The notes beneath the pieces were generated by a model. The model worked only from the letters and a program-made list of their open reading frames with translations. It was not told where the DNA came from and ran no database searches. This document shows positions 43,873 to 55,599 of a stretch of 64,000 nt of DNA, piece by piece. The translations under genes were made by a program, and so were the position numbers. The stretch is from NCBI GenBank assembly GCA_033725935.1, contig MU867141.1:27107-91106 (forward strand), written 5' to 3'. How positions within the stretch are numbered: position 1 is the stretch's first letter; the number at the start of each line of letters is the position of its first letter. This DNA is from Cladorrhinum sp. PSN259 (Eukaryota; Ascomycota; Sordariomycetes; Sordariales; Podosporaceae).

Positions 43873-44491
43873 TTTTATTGGACAGACTCGATGTAATGTC
43901 AATCAGGATGTTGTGGTTGGCATGCAATGCGAGCGAGGACAGTGAGGGGTTCAGTAAGCATGGAGAATTGAGGACAGTGTGGATGAGGAAAATGACGGAT
44001 TTAAGCATTAAATAGGCGGCTATATGTGTTATATGCGCTTACCCCGGATCACTCTGTGAGTTTCAGTGTGTTAGGCACTCTCCGGTTGCAACTCAGACTG
44101 TGAGACCATGTCACGAACAGGGCGTATTTAAAGGCGTATTTAAGTGCGTATTCTATCTTCAGTTTGGTCACAGCTGCGATATCGGTCAGTGACTACCGAC
44201 TGCGCCACCGGACATCGGAATTTCCTTCAATCCGGTTCCTTCTCCTTTTTCATGCTTTGGTTGGAGAAGGAGGAATGTGAGTTGACGCATGAGCTTATCT
44301 CATCGGATGCAGCTCACCAATCAATGCAGCGGCCCGAAAGGCGGCCGCGTCTGTATGCGGGGTATCGCCCAACTGGGCACAATCGACTCCAATTTTCAAC
44401 CTCCAAACCTGAATGACACTCTGCGTTATACCCAACATACAACACTCGAAATCATCAGCTTCATCAAAAAACAACATCTTCATCACGCAAA
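43873..44491. other. Divergent intergenic region
   Basis: Between the FMN-binding protein gene and the large regulator gene. It contains a pair of GGCGTATTTAA strings near 44120-44140. Otherwise nothing was recognised. Confidence 0.5.
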
Positions 44492-47400
44492 ATGGCGAGT
44501 CCGCCTGGCACTCAACTGCCAGAAAAGGACTGCCAGGTCCAAGCAGCGTCAACTTCAACACCATCAACATCGTCATCATCTCACGATGCAACCGAAGAAT
44601 TAACCGAGGGCATCAAGAAGCTCTCCACCAACGACAATGATGCCAAACTCAAAGGAGAGACCCTCTCGGAGGATGACGAGCGGAGCTGGAGTTCCGCGGA
44701 TGAAACAGTGGTGGATGAACCGTCGGTTGTCGACAATCATCGCCAAGATGCCATTGACCGAATCATGAAGAGCTTCTGTGCAACTCTCGAGACCAAGCTC
44801 CCTGTTCCACCGAAACCCAAGGTCAAAGAGGAAAAGGAGGAAGCTTCAGTGAAGAATGAAGTCTCGAGCTCACCCGCGCCACCCAAGCTATCGGATTACA
44901 AGCATCTGGCCAAATCATCATCACCGGCCACTCCTCCACGACTATCAGATTGGAAATCCCTGTCAAAACCGTCACCCGTTGGACCGTTCCATGGGTCGCC
45001 GGTGTTTTCGGCAGCGGGGGCCAGTCCTCTCAATGGGAGCGCCTTTGCTCAGATGGACCCTGCATTATTCCGGCCACACGATATGACAGAGGATCAGAAA
45101 TCAGCCAATTCCACAAGCAAACCATCACCAACGCCGACAGCATCTCAAGCCCCATCTCCTGCTCTGCGGCGGCTGTCAGACTTCAAGAGCAAACCAACCC
45201 CATTGCCAACGTCTCCACAGGCACAGCGACTTTCTGATTTCAAAAGCAAGCCATCACCCACGTCTCCACAAGTACAGCGACTTTCTGATTTCAAGAGCAA
45301 GCCATCGTCCCCTTCTGCGCCGTCACCTTCAATAGCTGGACTGCGGCTGGCACATTTCAAGTCACTGCCGAAGCCATCGCCCCCTTCTGCGCCGTCACCT
45401 TCAATAGCTGGACTGCGGCTGGCAGATTTCAAGTCACTGCCGAAGCCATCGTCCCCTTCTGCGCCGTCACCTTCAATAACTGGACTGCGGCTGGCAGATT
45501 TCAAGTTACTGCCGAAGCCATCAACTTCAGCTGGACACGAGAACCTGCCGCCCGTGTTGGATCCATTTTGCCTCCAGTCTGCCACTCTTGCCTTTCCAAC
45601 CATTAGCCCACCGGCGCATCCTTCCCTTCCGTCTCCTACTCCTTCGCCTTGCCCCAGCGGGCCATCAGAAAAGACGAGTGAGCCGGAAAAGGGGAAGCAA
45701 GCGGCATCGGACGAAGCATCCCCTGGTTACTCGGCCAGTCCTCCTATCGTCTCACCGCTAGCCAGCCGCATCACTGAGGGGGCTTTCGCCCAGGTAGACC
45801 CTGCATTGTTCCGGCCAAAAGATGCGACACAGGACAAAAAGGAGACAAGCAAGTCAATCGACAAAAATGACAGCCTCGAAAGTGCCCCTGTTCCTGAGGC
45901 GCACTCATCCCGCGGTATCTCTGATGTGTCAGATGAGGAGAGACAGAGGAAACTACTGGAAGATGTGTTGGTGAGAGGAGAAAGCCTCGACAACCTCGAA
46001 GGCGTCTCAGGCCTCGCTGCTGCTGCTCAAGCTTTCAAGGCTGCCGCTGAGTCCCACACAGGCGGTGGTGCCATTTGGGATACCGTTAGCCAGCGGCTGG
46101 GAGATCTCTTTGGGCTTGGAGACCCGAGTGGCGCCCCTATGACCGCTGACAGCAGTCAAGGACCAATCCATACATCCTTTTTCTCGGGCCCCGATATGCT
46201 TTCTCCACCGCCGCCGCCAGCAGCACGGGGACCGCCGCCGGGATCAGGGTACCATTTCCAGAATCAGGGCTTTCGAAATGCTCCTCACTTCACCAACCCT
46301 CTTGGAAATGCCACGGGTGGATTTGAGTCCTACGATTCTAGCATGCCTCTTGGAGGGCCTGTCCAGCTTGAACGCAGCGGGTTCAACACCGTCCGTCGCA
46401 CTTCGGAGAGCAGCGTTCAGACTACTACAACTTCAAGTTCAGCACAATCACCACACACACCAATTTCAAGAAGATCCTTGAAGAGGCCAGGGCCCGAGCA
46501 GACCATTGAAGAGTTTGACTCTGAGGACGACGAAGAGGAGACTGGAAGACGTATTCTTATGCCCAAGCGGAAATCAACCGGTAGTTACCAGAGACTGGGG
46601 ACCGGACTGACACACGAAGTGGTTGATGAACCCGACGGAGATGGAAGGCGGAAGAAGGCCAAGAAAGCGACAGCAGACACATCGGGTGCGCTCGGTGGTG
46701 GGAAACAAAAGTTTGCATGCCCTTACTTCAAGCGTAACCCCCGCAAGTACAGAAACTGGACTTCTTGCCCTGGTCCCGGTTGGGAAGAAGTCCACCGTGT
46801 CAAGACGCATCTTTACCGTCGCCATGCCCTGCCGCTACAATGCCCTCGCTGCTGGGATGTGTTCAAGACGGACAATGTCCTCCAGGGACACTTGCAGATG
46901 GATCCTCCTTGCATTGTCAAGTCCAACAGCGTTCCGCATGAGGGATTCACCAAGGATCAGGAGAAGAGACTTCGCAGCCGGAAGAAGGCGCATGCTGATA
47001 TGACTGACGAGGACAAGTGGAATGAGATCTACCAGATTTTGTTCCCTGATGACGATCCCGAGTCCATTCCTGGACCATGTAAGTGCCTTGTCTTCTTTCC
47101 GTGTGCTGTCCAGATGACTAATTTGACATAGACTACGACACCTTTGACGATGAGGACGGCCCTACACCTGCTTCTGGCATCGGGTCTGGTGACTTGGAGG
47201 ACTATTCCAGCTTTGTCCGCCGGGAGATGCCAACTCTTGTCCGCAGAGAGCTTGAGTCTTTGTTCAAGAGCGAGTCCCCAGATGTCGAAGACAGACTTCG
47301 CATCAAGGTTGAGCAGATTGTGCTTGACCTGCAGCCCAGACTCATGAGCCTGTACAAGCAGAGTCAGATTCCTTTGAGTGAGTATGGACCCGCACAGCAG

Positions 47401-47826
47401 CAGTCAGACTATGGACGTACGGCGAGTGTTAGCACTCCGACCAGCACACCTGGTTTGTCAAGCGGAAGCGCTCAAGGAGTCAGTCCCTGCTCTGGTGTCA
47501 GCCCAGGCTATGTCACGAGTCCTGCTCCTGCGGGGATGTTGACACCTGAGAGCACAACTGGGTACACAACGGATGTACCGTACTACGGCGGTTTCTTGAC
47601 TCCCAACATGCCGGCTATGGTGCCGAATGCTGGTATGGGTGGACATCCTCTGTACACTTCTGCTGACATGGCACTGCTGGGTACTGGAGGGGTCGACTTT
47701 GATCCTAATCAGTTCAGTGGGGTTGATCAGTTGAATTGGGATGACGAATTTGACAGGATTTTGGATCCGGGGGTGTTCATGCCGCAGGCAGGGGAGGTTA
47801 TGGGAGGCGGGGGATATCGGTATTAA
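44492..47826 (+). CDS. C2H2-like fungal regulator with repeated (R/K)LSD(F/Y/W)K motif
   Basis: Two exons, 44492-47078 and 47132-47826, give 1093 residues; the intron GTAAGT...CATAG completes a Tyr codon. Near residues 740-800 lies a block of the fungal C2H2-like kind: KFACPYFKRNPRKY, a Cys in WTSCPG, HLYRRHALPLQCPRCW and a final H..MDPPC. It is likely to bind DNA or RNA in the nucleus. The N-terminal 130-340 region is Pro/Ser-rich and carries about eight copies of a short motif: KLSDYK, RLSDWK, RLSDFK three times, then LRLAHFK and LRLADFK twice. A second motif, FAQxDPALFRP, appears twice, near 184 and 431. An acidic stretch (EEFDSEDDEEETG) precedes the finger block. The C-terminal exon is Ser/Thr/Pro/Gly-rich, as in activation domains. 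Confidence 0.85.
45302..45517. repeat. 72-bp coding minisatellite, three copies
   Basis: Units start at 45302, 45374 and 45446, each at a CCATCG string; the period is exactly 72 bp, or 24 codons. It encodes the SPSAPSPSIAGLRLADFKSLPK-like unit of the regulator. Copies differ at only a few bases, so expansion is recent. Confidence 0.92.
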
Positions 47827-48263
47827 AGGCAGGGAAGTGTGCAGGTGAGGTTTGGTAAGGTTTGGTGAAGGATTTCCACGGGTTATGACTTGTTTCCTTT
47901 TATCTTTTCGTACTTTTTATCTTTTCGTATTCTTCATCTTTTCTTTAAGTTCCGCATGTCATTTTCATTAGCATCTAGCATTAGTTCTCCACTTCAAATA
48001 GATCTTCTTCAGCCATTGTGTTCGCCTAGTTCCATGGCAATTAGCCGCCGCCGGATATAGTGTTGAGCGGCACCACCAACCCGGATCCAGGATGCCATTT
48101 TTGGTTTGATGCAGTGACGGGAAGCACTTTGGACACATTGCAGTTTTGATTGAAGCCATGTTTATTTGGTATCTGCAATTGGTTTCTTGCTGTCTGGAGT
48201 TCCAACAACGACAACCTCATCACCCCTGGAACCAGTAACACCCATCCAAAAAGCGACATCAAC
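47827..48263. other. Intergenic region
   Basis: It separates two same-strand genes. A CTTTTCGTA-like string recurs near 47900-47930. No gene was seen. Confidence 0.5.
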
Positions 48264-49670
48264 ATGATGATTCATTCTTTTTCTTCAATTTCACAAGGTC
48301 TTGTTTTGTCCCTGCTGTTCTTGGGTATTGAAGCCAAGCCGTCACCAAGCACATTACAACAATGCCTCAACTTCCCAGCAGCCAGACTGGAATGGTCATC
48401 ACACTTTGCCGTCTGTCCACTTGCAGAAACCATGACAGACGATAAATTGTGGTCCTTCCCATTAAAATGCATCACGCCACCTCCGACAGAGAATAACACC
48501 TCTCCTCGTCCTGACTGTTTGTTTACTTCGACCAGCTTCCGCAATGGTCACGGGATAAGCGTCATTTCATCACCACATACCATGTCCCATCTGGTCGGGA
48601 TGGGATCATTCAATGACGAGACGTTACCGCTTGCTGCGAGACAACGTGCGGCACTCGGACCAGCTTACCGTATTGTGCCGATAGAAGGGAAGGGGCTGGG
48701 TGTCGTCGCTGCGAGACATATCAAGAGGGGGGAGATCATCATGCTTGATTACCCCAGCATTTTGATCAGCACGAGCTTCCTGGCGAACAGTAAGCCCCAT
48801 CATCGCCGGAGGGTCTTGAAGAAGGCAATCGGCCAGCTGCCCGAGATGACGAAAAAGAAGGTTGAGGGGCTGCAGAGGGGGAAGGAAGAGTACGAGGTAG
48901 ATGCGATATTGGGACCAAACGCTAATACGGTGCTCGTGGGCGAGGAGGGCGGAGGTTCGATCATGGTTGGGTTGTTTGCTGAGACTGCCAGGATTAACCA
49001 TGCTTGTCGACCAAAGTGAGCTTTTTTTTTTTCTCATGAAAAGAGATGATGGGTGAAGATGCTGATGATATGATACGATACTAGTGCGCATTCGAGATTT
49101 TCCGAGAGGAGGTTGACGATGGAGGTCATGGCTCACCTGTCTATTCTGCCTGGGGAAGAGATCACCATGAGTTGTAAGTTTATTCCCCCCCTTGACCAGC
49201 TTTTGCAGCGGTATGCTGAACTTGTCTCAGATATCCCAATCACAACTCCCATTAAAGAAAGACAACAATACCTTAAACAGCATTGGGGTTTTGACTGCAC
49301 GTGCTCCCTCTGCAGAAGTTCAGAAGAACACATCGAGGAGACTGAGTCGTGGAGAAGGCAGCAGAAGAGTCTCAAGGCAAGCATTCAAGAAGCAACCGGT
49401 GGAGGATTCTACTCTGATGCCATTGCCATGTCCGGAGACTGGCTTCAGTTTGCAGACTGGGATATGGTGCCGCCTTTGTGGCCGGACTACGAGGAGAGTC
49501 TGGCCGATCTTTACTTCAAGAACGGGGACATGGTGAATGCTACGAGGTATGCGCGCATGGCATATGATGGGTGGGCCAAGTTTGGGAGTGTGGATGATGA
49601 GAAGTTGGAGGATGCGAGGTTGTTGGTTGAGAAGCTTGACAAGATCAATGAGGAGAAACGGCACAAGTAG
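48264..49670 (+). CDS. SET-domain protein with N-terminal signal peptide-like segment
   Basis: Three exons (48264-49015, 49085-49173, 49231-49670) give 426 residues. Introns are GTGAGC...ACTAG and GTAAGT...CTCAG. The SET core is clear: a GKGLGVVAARHIKRGEII strand (I motif), then RINHACRPN directly followed across the intron by AHSRFS, MEVMAHLSILPGEEITMSY, and after the second intron the Cys-rich FDCTCSLC post-SET string. This is the SMYD/SET5-like type that methylates Lys. The N-terminus (MMIHSFSSISQGLVLSLLFLGIEA) looks like a signal peptide, and the first 130 residues carry Cys and N-glycosylation sites. A secretory-route SET protein is unexpected, though similar annotated proteins occur in Sordariomycetes. 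A start at a later Met (MSHLVGMG) would give a cytosolic form. Confidence 0.87.
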
Positions 49671-50219
49671 GCAGAGTGAAGATTATTTGGCGACTATTTT
49701 TTGTTTTTAGTTGATACAAAACAAAAGCATCATCCTTTTCTTGTCCGAGGGTACATGTAAGCAGCGATCAGTGCGAACCAATAATATCCACAGTTTTGTG
49801 CACGCTTTCTTGCCCCGCTGTTACATTGACACGTGCATGATGCCGCTGCAATTATTTGATCAATCCATGCTATAACGAAGATCAAAATACCACGCTGACT
49901 TGCGCTTGCCGTCCCCCGGCCGTCCTTCCCTAACTTGGATAGGAAGCAGATACCGGTGGGAAACCAGGGAAGTCGAGGTCGAACCCCAGGGGAAGATCGA
50001 TAAGGCTTCTCAAGGATCAACCTCATTGGATGTAAACGTCTTGGCTGAGAGACGAGATGAGATATTGGAGCCGACAGCATGGGCATGGGACACAAAGCCA
50101 TGCAAGGGCTTGTGCAGATTGAGACTCGCACGTGTAAACAGAAAACATAAAAACCACGGTGATCCCCCCAATTCTATTTTGTCTGGGCCCGGTATGCCCC
50201 GCCGAGCACCTGCAACATC
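49671..50219. other. Intergenic region
   Basis: 3' flank of the SET gene and promoter of the GDPD gene. Open frames across 49900-50220 run into the GDPD gene in other frames and are chance. Confidence 0.5.
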
Positions 50220-51539
50220 ATGTCAACATTTCAGAAGCTCGCGATTCTGTGCCTTGGTGCAACCGCCATTGCAGCTCCCGGCAGCAATGGCGGTTCCCAG
50301 AATGCCGTCAAGATCAAGCCCATCAAGCGCATCTCGCTTGGACCGCGACCGTATTGGCTTGTTGATCAGATGGATGAGGGTCCGCTCAAGAACAAGCTCG
50401 CTTCTTGCTCCGAGAAGGAGATGAAGCCGAGTGATTGGAGCATCTCTCATCGCGGTGGTGGCACTTTGCAGTTTCCTGAACATACCACCGAGTCCATCCT
50501 TGCCGGTGTAAGCACAAGTTCCCGTCCAAGACATTGAGGGTTTTCCCAACTGACGAAACCATAGACCCGTATGGGAGCCGGTATCCAGGAATGCGACGTC
50601 ACTTTCACCAAGGACAAGCAGCTCGTCTGTCGACACGACCAGTGCGACTTGCACACCACCACCAACGTCGTCACCATCCCCGAGCTCAACGCCAAGTGCA
50701 CCGTTCCCTTCAAGCCTGCAGCAAATGGGCAGCCCGCAACGGCAAAGTGCTGCACGTCCGACTTCACCCTTGCCGAGATCAAGACTCTCTGCGCCAAGAT
50801 GGATGCTTCCAATGGCGCTGCTACAACTCCCGCCCAGTATCTTGAAGGCACCGCTTCTTGGAGGACGGATCTCTACGCCAAGACTTGCAGTCGAATCAAC
50901 ACATTGAAGGAGTACATCGCTCTGGTCGACGGTTTGGGATTGAAGTTCACTCCCGAGCTCAAGACTCCGGCTGTTCCCATGCCATTCAACGGAAGTGATT
51001 ATACTCAAGAGAAGTTTGCTCAACAAATGATCGACGAGTTCAAGGCAGCTGGTATCAAGCCGGAGAGAGTGTGGGCTCAGTCATTCTTGTATGACGATGT
51101 GCTCTACTGGTTGAAGGCGGAGCCCAAGTTCGCTCGTCAGGCCGTGCTACTGGACGAGAGCGGTGATGCGCCGGGAGCTTTCCCCACTGCCGTTGCCAGT
51201 CTGGCAAAGTATGCCAAGGCGGGTGTGAAGATTGTTGCGCCGCCTCTGCCGTATCTTGTCAAGCTGGACGCAAATGGCAAGATTGTTCCAAGCGAGTATG
51301 CTATTGAGGCAAAGAAGCAAAAGTTGAAGATCATCACTTGGAGTTTGGAGCGCAGTGGATGGTTGGGTGATGGAAGTGGCGGCGGTTATTATTACGCTTC
51401 GATCGCAAATGCTACCAATGGGGAGGGTGATGTTTACAATTTGTTGCATGTACTGGCTCAAGATGTGGGTGTCATTGGTGTTTTCTCAGACTGGAGCGCC
51501 ACTGTCACTTATTATGCCAATTGCTTTGGTCTCTTTTAA
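50220..51539 (+). CDS. Secreted glycerophosphodiester phosphodiesterase (GDPD)
   Basis: Two exons, 50220-50507 and 50565-51539, give 420 residues; the intron is GTAAGC...CATAG in phase 0. A signal peptide is evident (MSTFQKLAILCLGATAIAAP). The GDPD signature is split by the intron: SHRGGGTLQFPEHTTES before, and GAGIQECDVTFTKDKQLVCRHD after, giving the His-Arg, Glu/Asp and His-Asp metal site of the TIM barrel. LKFTPELKTP provides a further Glu. The enzyme hydrolyses glycerophosphodiesters to glycerol-3-phosphate and alcohol, probably outside the cell for phosphate or choline supply. A large Cys-containing insert (CTVPFKPAANGQ...CCTSDF) is typical of the extracellular fungal form. The end is FSDWSATVTYYANCFGLF, with the WS.TV motif that closes the barrel. 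Confidence 0.93.
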
Positions 51540-52031
51540 GAGTAAAAGTTAGATACAAACAATTACTAATGGGCATTTTTTTCCCCTGGTTTGTCTCCTC
51601 AGGCGGTGACACATCTGTGCTAATTATAGAAGTGAGGGGGTTGAGATATAAAGATTCTGCAACGGAACTTCTTCTTTTAGAAGTTATCTGGCCGATCTTC
51701 TGCCCAAAAATCTGAGATCCCGTGCAGTATTAGCATGTTCGGGGACGGGATGCTGGATGTAGGGTTGCATCTCCCAGCCGCAGTTACGTCGCGTAGGTTG
51801 CGACATGCTCGCATCGCCGGTATCAACACCGATGCTGTGGAACTTTGTTTCTTTTGACTCCCGTCCTTGGTTAAGGACGCTTACACAATGATCTTGTCAG
51901 CTGAATGTTGACCTGGACGGACATAAAAGTATGAAATTTCTCGGGACGGAGCTAGTTAATTACCTGTTGAAGTTGTATATAATCAGCTTCAGGCCTCGCT
52001 TCAAAGTTATGTCATTTAATCATACATCAAA
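51540..52031. other. Intergenic region with TATA-like box
   Basis: It holds the 3' flank of the GDPD gene and the promoter of the BBE-type oxidase, including TATATAAT at 51976-51983, about 50 bp before the ATG. No gene was seen. Confidence 0.55.
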
Positions 52032-54002
52032 ATGCAGTCTTTACCTCTCTTTCTTCTTTTGGCAATTCAGGTACCCTGTCCGGTTTGGTCAAAGCCAATC
52101 GAATCAGAACTGACAGAGCAGGACGCCCAAGCCTTTCCCTCACTTCGTTTTGCCCATCCCAATCTAGCTCGAAATCCCTCGCTGCCAAGATGCAAATCTT
52201 TTCCAGGAGATGCATCCTGGCCAACAGAGTCTGATTGGTCTCGACTGAATGCATCACTGGGAGGTGCACTCCTGAAACCGCGACCACCTGCATCAGTCTG
52301 TTATCCAACGTCACCTAACTTCAACAATGCATCCTGCAACTTCCTGTTCACCAGTGCCAGCCAGTCGACATTTTATTTTGACGATCCCGTCACCGTCCTA
52401 GGAGAGTGGCCGCAAGGACTGACCTGCCCACGTTCCCGTAACCCAACTGGGAACTGCACACAAGGAGGATTTCCCGAATATGTGGTCAATGCAACAACGC
52501 CGAAGCATGTGCAAGCTGCTGTCAACTTTGCAAGAAACAACAACATCAGGTTGATCATCAAGTAGGCCACCTCTTCCCCAGATAATAGTTTTGCAACTGA
52601 CCTGGACAGAAACACTGGACATGACACATCTGGTCGGAACATTGGCGCTGGTTCACTCAGCGTCTTTACGCATTTCTTGAAGGGATTCGAGTTTCTTCCC
52701 AACTATGAACAGCCAGGTGGGAACTACCAAGGACCGGCCGCGCATGTTGGGTCAGGACTGCAAGTCTGGGAAGCCTTTCGACAAGCTGAGAGATACAACG
52801 TCACCTTGACGGCTGCATCTTGCTTGACTGTAGGATCGTACGGTGGATGGATCTCTGGCGGTGGTCACTCGCCTCTTTCATCCAAGTATGGACTGGGAGT
52901 TGATCAAGTGCTTGAACTCAAGGTTGTGACTGCGGATGGGAGATATTTGACCGCAAACCCAGAAGAAAATGAGGATTTGTTCTTTGCCCTGAGAGGGGGC
53001 GGAGGGAGTAAGCTCGCCACCTGTGGAATCAAGCGTTCACTGAGGCTGACAAAAATAGGCACATACGGGGTCATCACATCTGCAATCGTCAAAGCTCATC
53101 CTCCGATCAATCTCACCATTGCAAGCTTCAACTTTGCCCTCGGCACAACGCCTACCAATGGACCTTCCTCAAACCCGACCATCACCAACAGCACAGCTTT
53201 CTGGCTCGGCTTCAATGCTGTTTATGCTTTCGGCATCCCCGTTGTCGATGCTGGCGGATATCTCTGGACCAATGGACTTCCACAAGGCCCGGGGTTTGCG
53301 ATGCAAGTGCAGGTGCAGATGCCAGGAAAAACTCCAGCTGAAGCAGCAGGATTCGTACAGCCCCTTGTGGATGAGCTCAATGGTCTTGGAATTCCTGTCA
53401 CTATTTCAGTCCCGACAACTCGACTATACAGCAGCCAGACTGGCGGGGTTGGAACAGCGCCTGGGCCAGGGGGATATCTCGCTTCTCGTCTGTTCCCACG
53501 CAAAGCATATAAGGATCCAGCCCTTTTCTCCGCAGCAATGGCAGCAGTCAAAAAGATCATCGAGGAGGGGTATACCTTTCATGGACTCAATATGGCACCT
53601 ACACTGAAGGTCGCCGAGTTTCCCTCAATCCCTGGGGTGAATCCCGTTTGGAGAGAAAGTGTGATGCATGCCGATGTCTTTGCTTTCTCTCAGATCAGCA
53701 TGGGTACGGCAACAGACGCCGAGGTTTTAGCTGCACATGAGAGGATGAACTCGCTGATGGAACCGCTCAAGGCGGCAACTCCTGGTGGGGGAGCCTATCT
53801 CAATGAAGCTGATGCAGCTGAGCCGGATTGGCAGCAGTCCTTTTACGGGGCAAATTATGAAAGGCTGCAAAGCGTCAAGAGAGGGAGAGATCCGTGGGGT
53901 GTTTTCTGGGCACCGACAACCCCTGGAAGTGAGACATGGAAGGTTGAAGGAGAGGGCGGTTTGTTATGGAGGCAGAACGGGAGACTTTGCAGAGTTAACT
54001 AA
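52032..54002 (+). CDS. Secreted FAD-linked oxidase, berberine-bridge-enzyme type
   Basis: Three exons (52032-52561, 52610-53007, 53059-54002) give 623 residues. The signal peptide is MQSLPLFLLLAIQVPCPVWS. The PCMH FAD-binding domain shows ATTPKHVQAAVNFARNNNIRLIIK, NTGHDTSGRNIGAGSLSV (the His of GHD is the usual covalent FAD site), GWISGGGHSPLSSKYGLGVDQVL and FFALRGGGGS, then TYGVITSAIVKAHP. The second intron (53008-53058) is 51 bp, a multiple of three without a stop, so unspliced mRNA would stay open and insert 17 residues between GGGGS and TYG. Removal restores the family sequence. The C-terminal BBE motif is seen in YLNEADAAEPDWQQSFYGANYERLQSVKR..DPWGVFWA. It would oxidise alcohols or sugars, or act in a pathway outside the cell; the substrate is unknown. 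Confidence 0.92.
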
Positions 54003-54267
54003 ATGTGAAGTTTGTGATATTTGTTAAGGAGCTTCACATTTTCTTGGGATAGTCCTTTATTTATTTCAGTTACTATTTGTTTACTTGACGAAGTTTTGAG
54101 CCCAGCGGATACCAACAGGAGGTACGTCGCGTTCGCGTAGCAATCGGTTGGCCATGATATCTTCCACATAACAAACCCCAGGATGGAATGCCCATGTACA
54201 TAGCTCAATTCCGCTCCTCTTTGCTTTAGATCCTCGTCGCAAAAAAACAAGTTGGTATCTCCCGTCT

Positions 54268-54641
54268 TTACTCAGGGCAAATAATGGTTCGGCATTCGTA
54301 GCGTCTGTCCCCGCCGCAGCAACCGCCAAACGTAGCCTCAGCTGTATTGAAGGGGATACCGCGGCAATACTCGGCCTGCCCGTGGAGAGACCAGACTGAT
54401 TAGTTGCCTGCTTCAAAACAAGAGTTGGAGAATTATCACATACCGGAGTGTCCAAAGTACCGCCGTTCGGAGAGCAACAGCGTTGGGTATCGGGCCAGGA
54501 CCTGTTCCCATTGGTATTGAGACAGGTACAGTCAACGGTGCATTGTTGACGAGCGGCAATAGTACCGGTGCCGGCTTGATTCTGAGGGGCCGCGGTGACT
54601 GCAGCCGCCAGGGAGAGGGCGAGGGCGAAGATGAAACGCAT
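54268..54641 (-). CDS. Small secreted Cys-rich protein, 101 residues
   Basis: Two exons, 54641-54444 and 54375-54268; the intron is GTATGT...GGGCAG in phase 0. The signal peptide is MRFIFALALSLAAAVTAAP. After splicing, the mature part has ten Cys: C..x3..C-x-C, a CC pair, a single C, another CC pair, and two final Cys, ending in ECRTIICPE. The unspliced reading would run on to 186 residues with a poor tail; the spliced form ends neatly with a compact Cys-rich second exon (AEYCRGIPFNTAE, FGGCCGG). Size and Cys content fit candidate effectors or wall-associated secreted proteins. I know no named family. It converges with the BBE-type oxidase gene. A TATA-like TTTATA lies about 100 bp upstream. 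Confidence 0.75.
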
Positions 54642-55599
54642 GATGGAAGAAGTCTTGATTAGTGGTTGAGGCGTCTGTTTAATGCGAGCTGATGATGATG
54701 GGCAGAAAACAACAACAAGATGAGTGCCAGCAAGGCAGTCTTTATACGTGCACAGCTCATCCTTAGCTTCGAGATGTATAAGTGTCTATTCCAAATGGGA
54801 TATGTCTGACAAGTCCGAGATGTCACATTCGGACTTTTGAGCCTTCCTACCTGACGTAGAAGCCGGTTTTATTCATGCTTTGAAATCCTTCTAGTCGCGT
54901 GATACAACCATACAAGGTTCTGGAGCCCTCAGCTGGCCTGCTGTTAACGTCATCGGCCTCTCGTAATGCCTCTTCTTTCCAACAAGGGTATAGCATAAAA
55001 GCAATCACGAGGTTGCGACTCCTTGTCTTTCTCGGACTTGGGGTTTCAGACCATGTTAAACCAGGGAATCTAAACATATTATCACGAGATGCTCTTTGAA
55101 AATGAACACACAAACTTCCAGTCGACGTCCTCGCACCCCTACCTCACCTAATCCCAGCCGAAGCAGTAAAAGATAGGATTCTTAACAAATGCAAAGTTGC
55201 ATCCCGGACAAAAGTAATTCCCGTCTCAAAAGGGTAGATACGCCCTGGTCTTTGAATCGTCTTAAATCCAATCCATCGCAGGCTAACATGTCGAACCTCT
55301 AAGCATGTATATACTCTGTTAACGTTATATGTGTTTGCAACCAAAGGATTTGGCACCGGCAGCAGGGATGCTTTGTTGGCAACCTATTAATACCATGAAG
55401 CTTCCTGAGCTTTGGGCATTATCTTAACGAGACTCAATGGACTAGTATAGTTGGCAGTTCTATTTTGTTGAAATTTGAAGGCTGCCTTTCTGAACGTAAG
55501 AATAAAAGAAGGCCATAGGTCATAGGTATCTAAATAACTTTTCCATTTGGGTTAAAACAACCTCAAACCCCAACGAAATAATGCCGATCCTACAAATTA
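54642..55599. other. Intergenic region
   Basis: Between the small secreted protein gene and the second NACHT gene, both on the minus strand. No domain-bearing frame, repeat or RNA was recognised. Confidence 0.5.

Noticed and set aside
52032..54641. Biosynthetic cluster around the BBE oxidase
   Set aside because: No polyketide, peptide or terpene core enzyme lies within reach; the neighbours are a GDPD and a small secreted protein.
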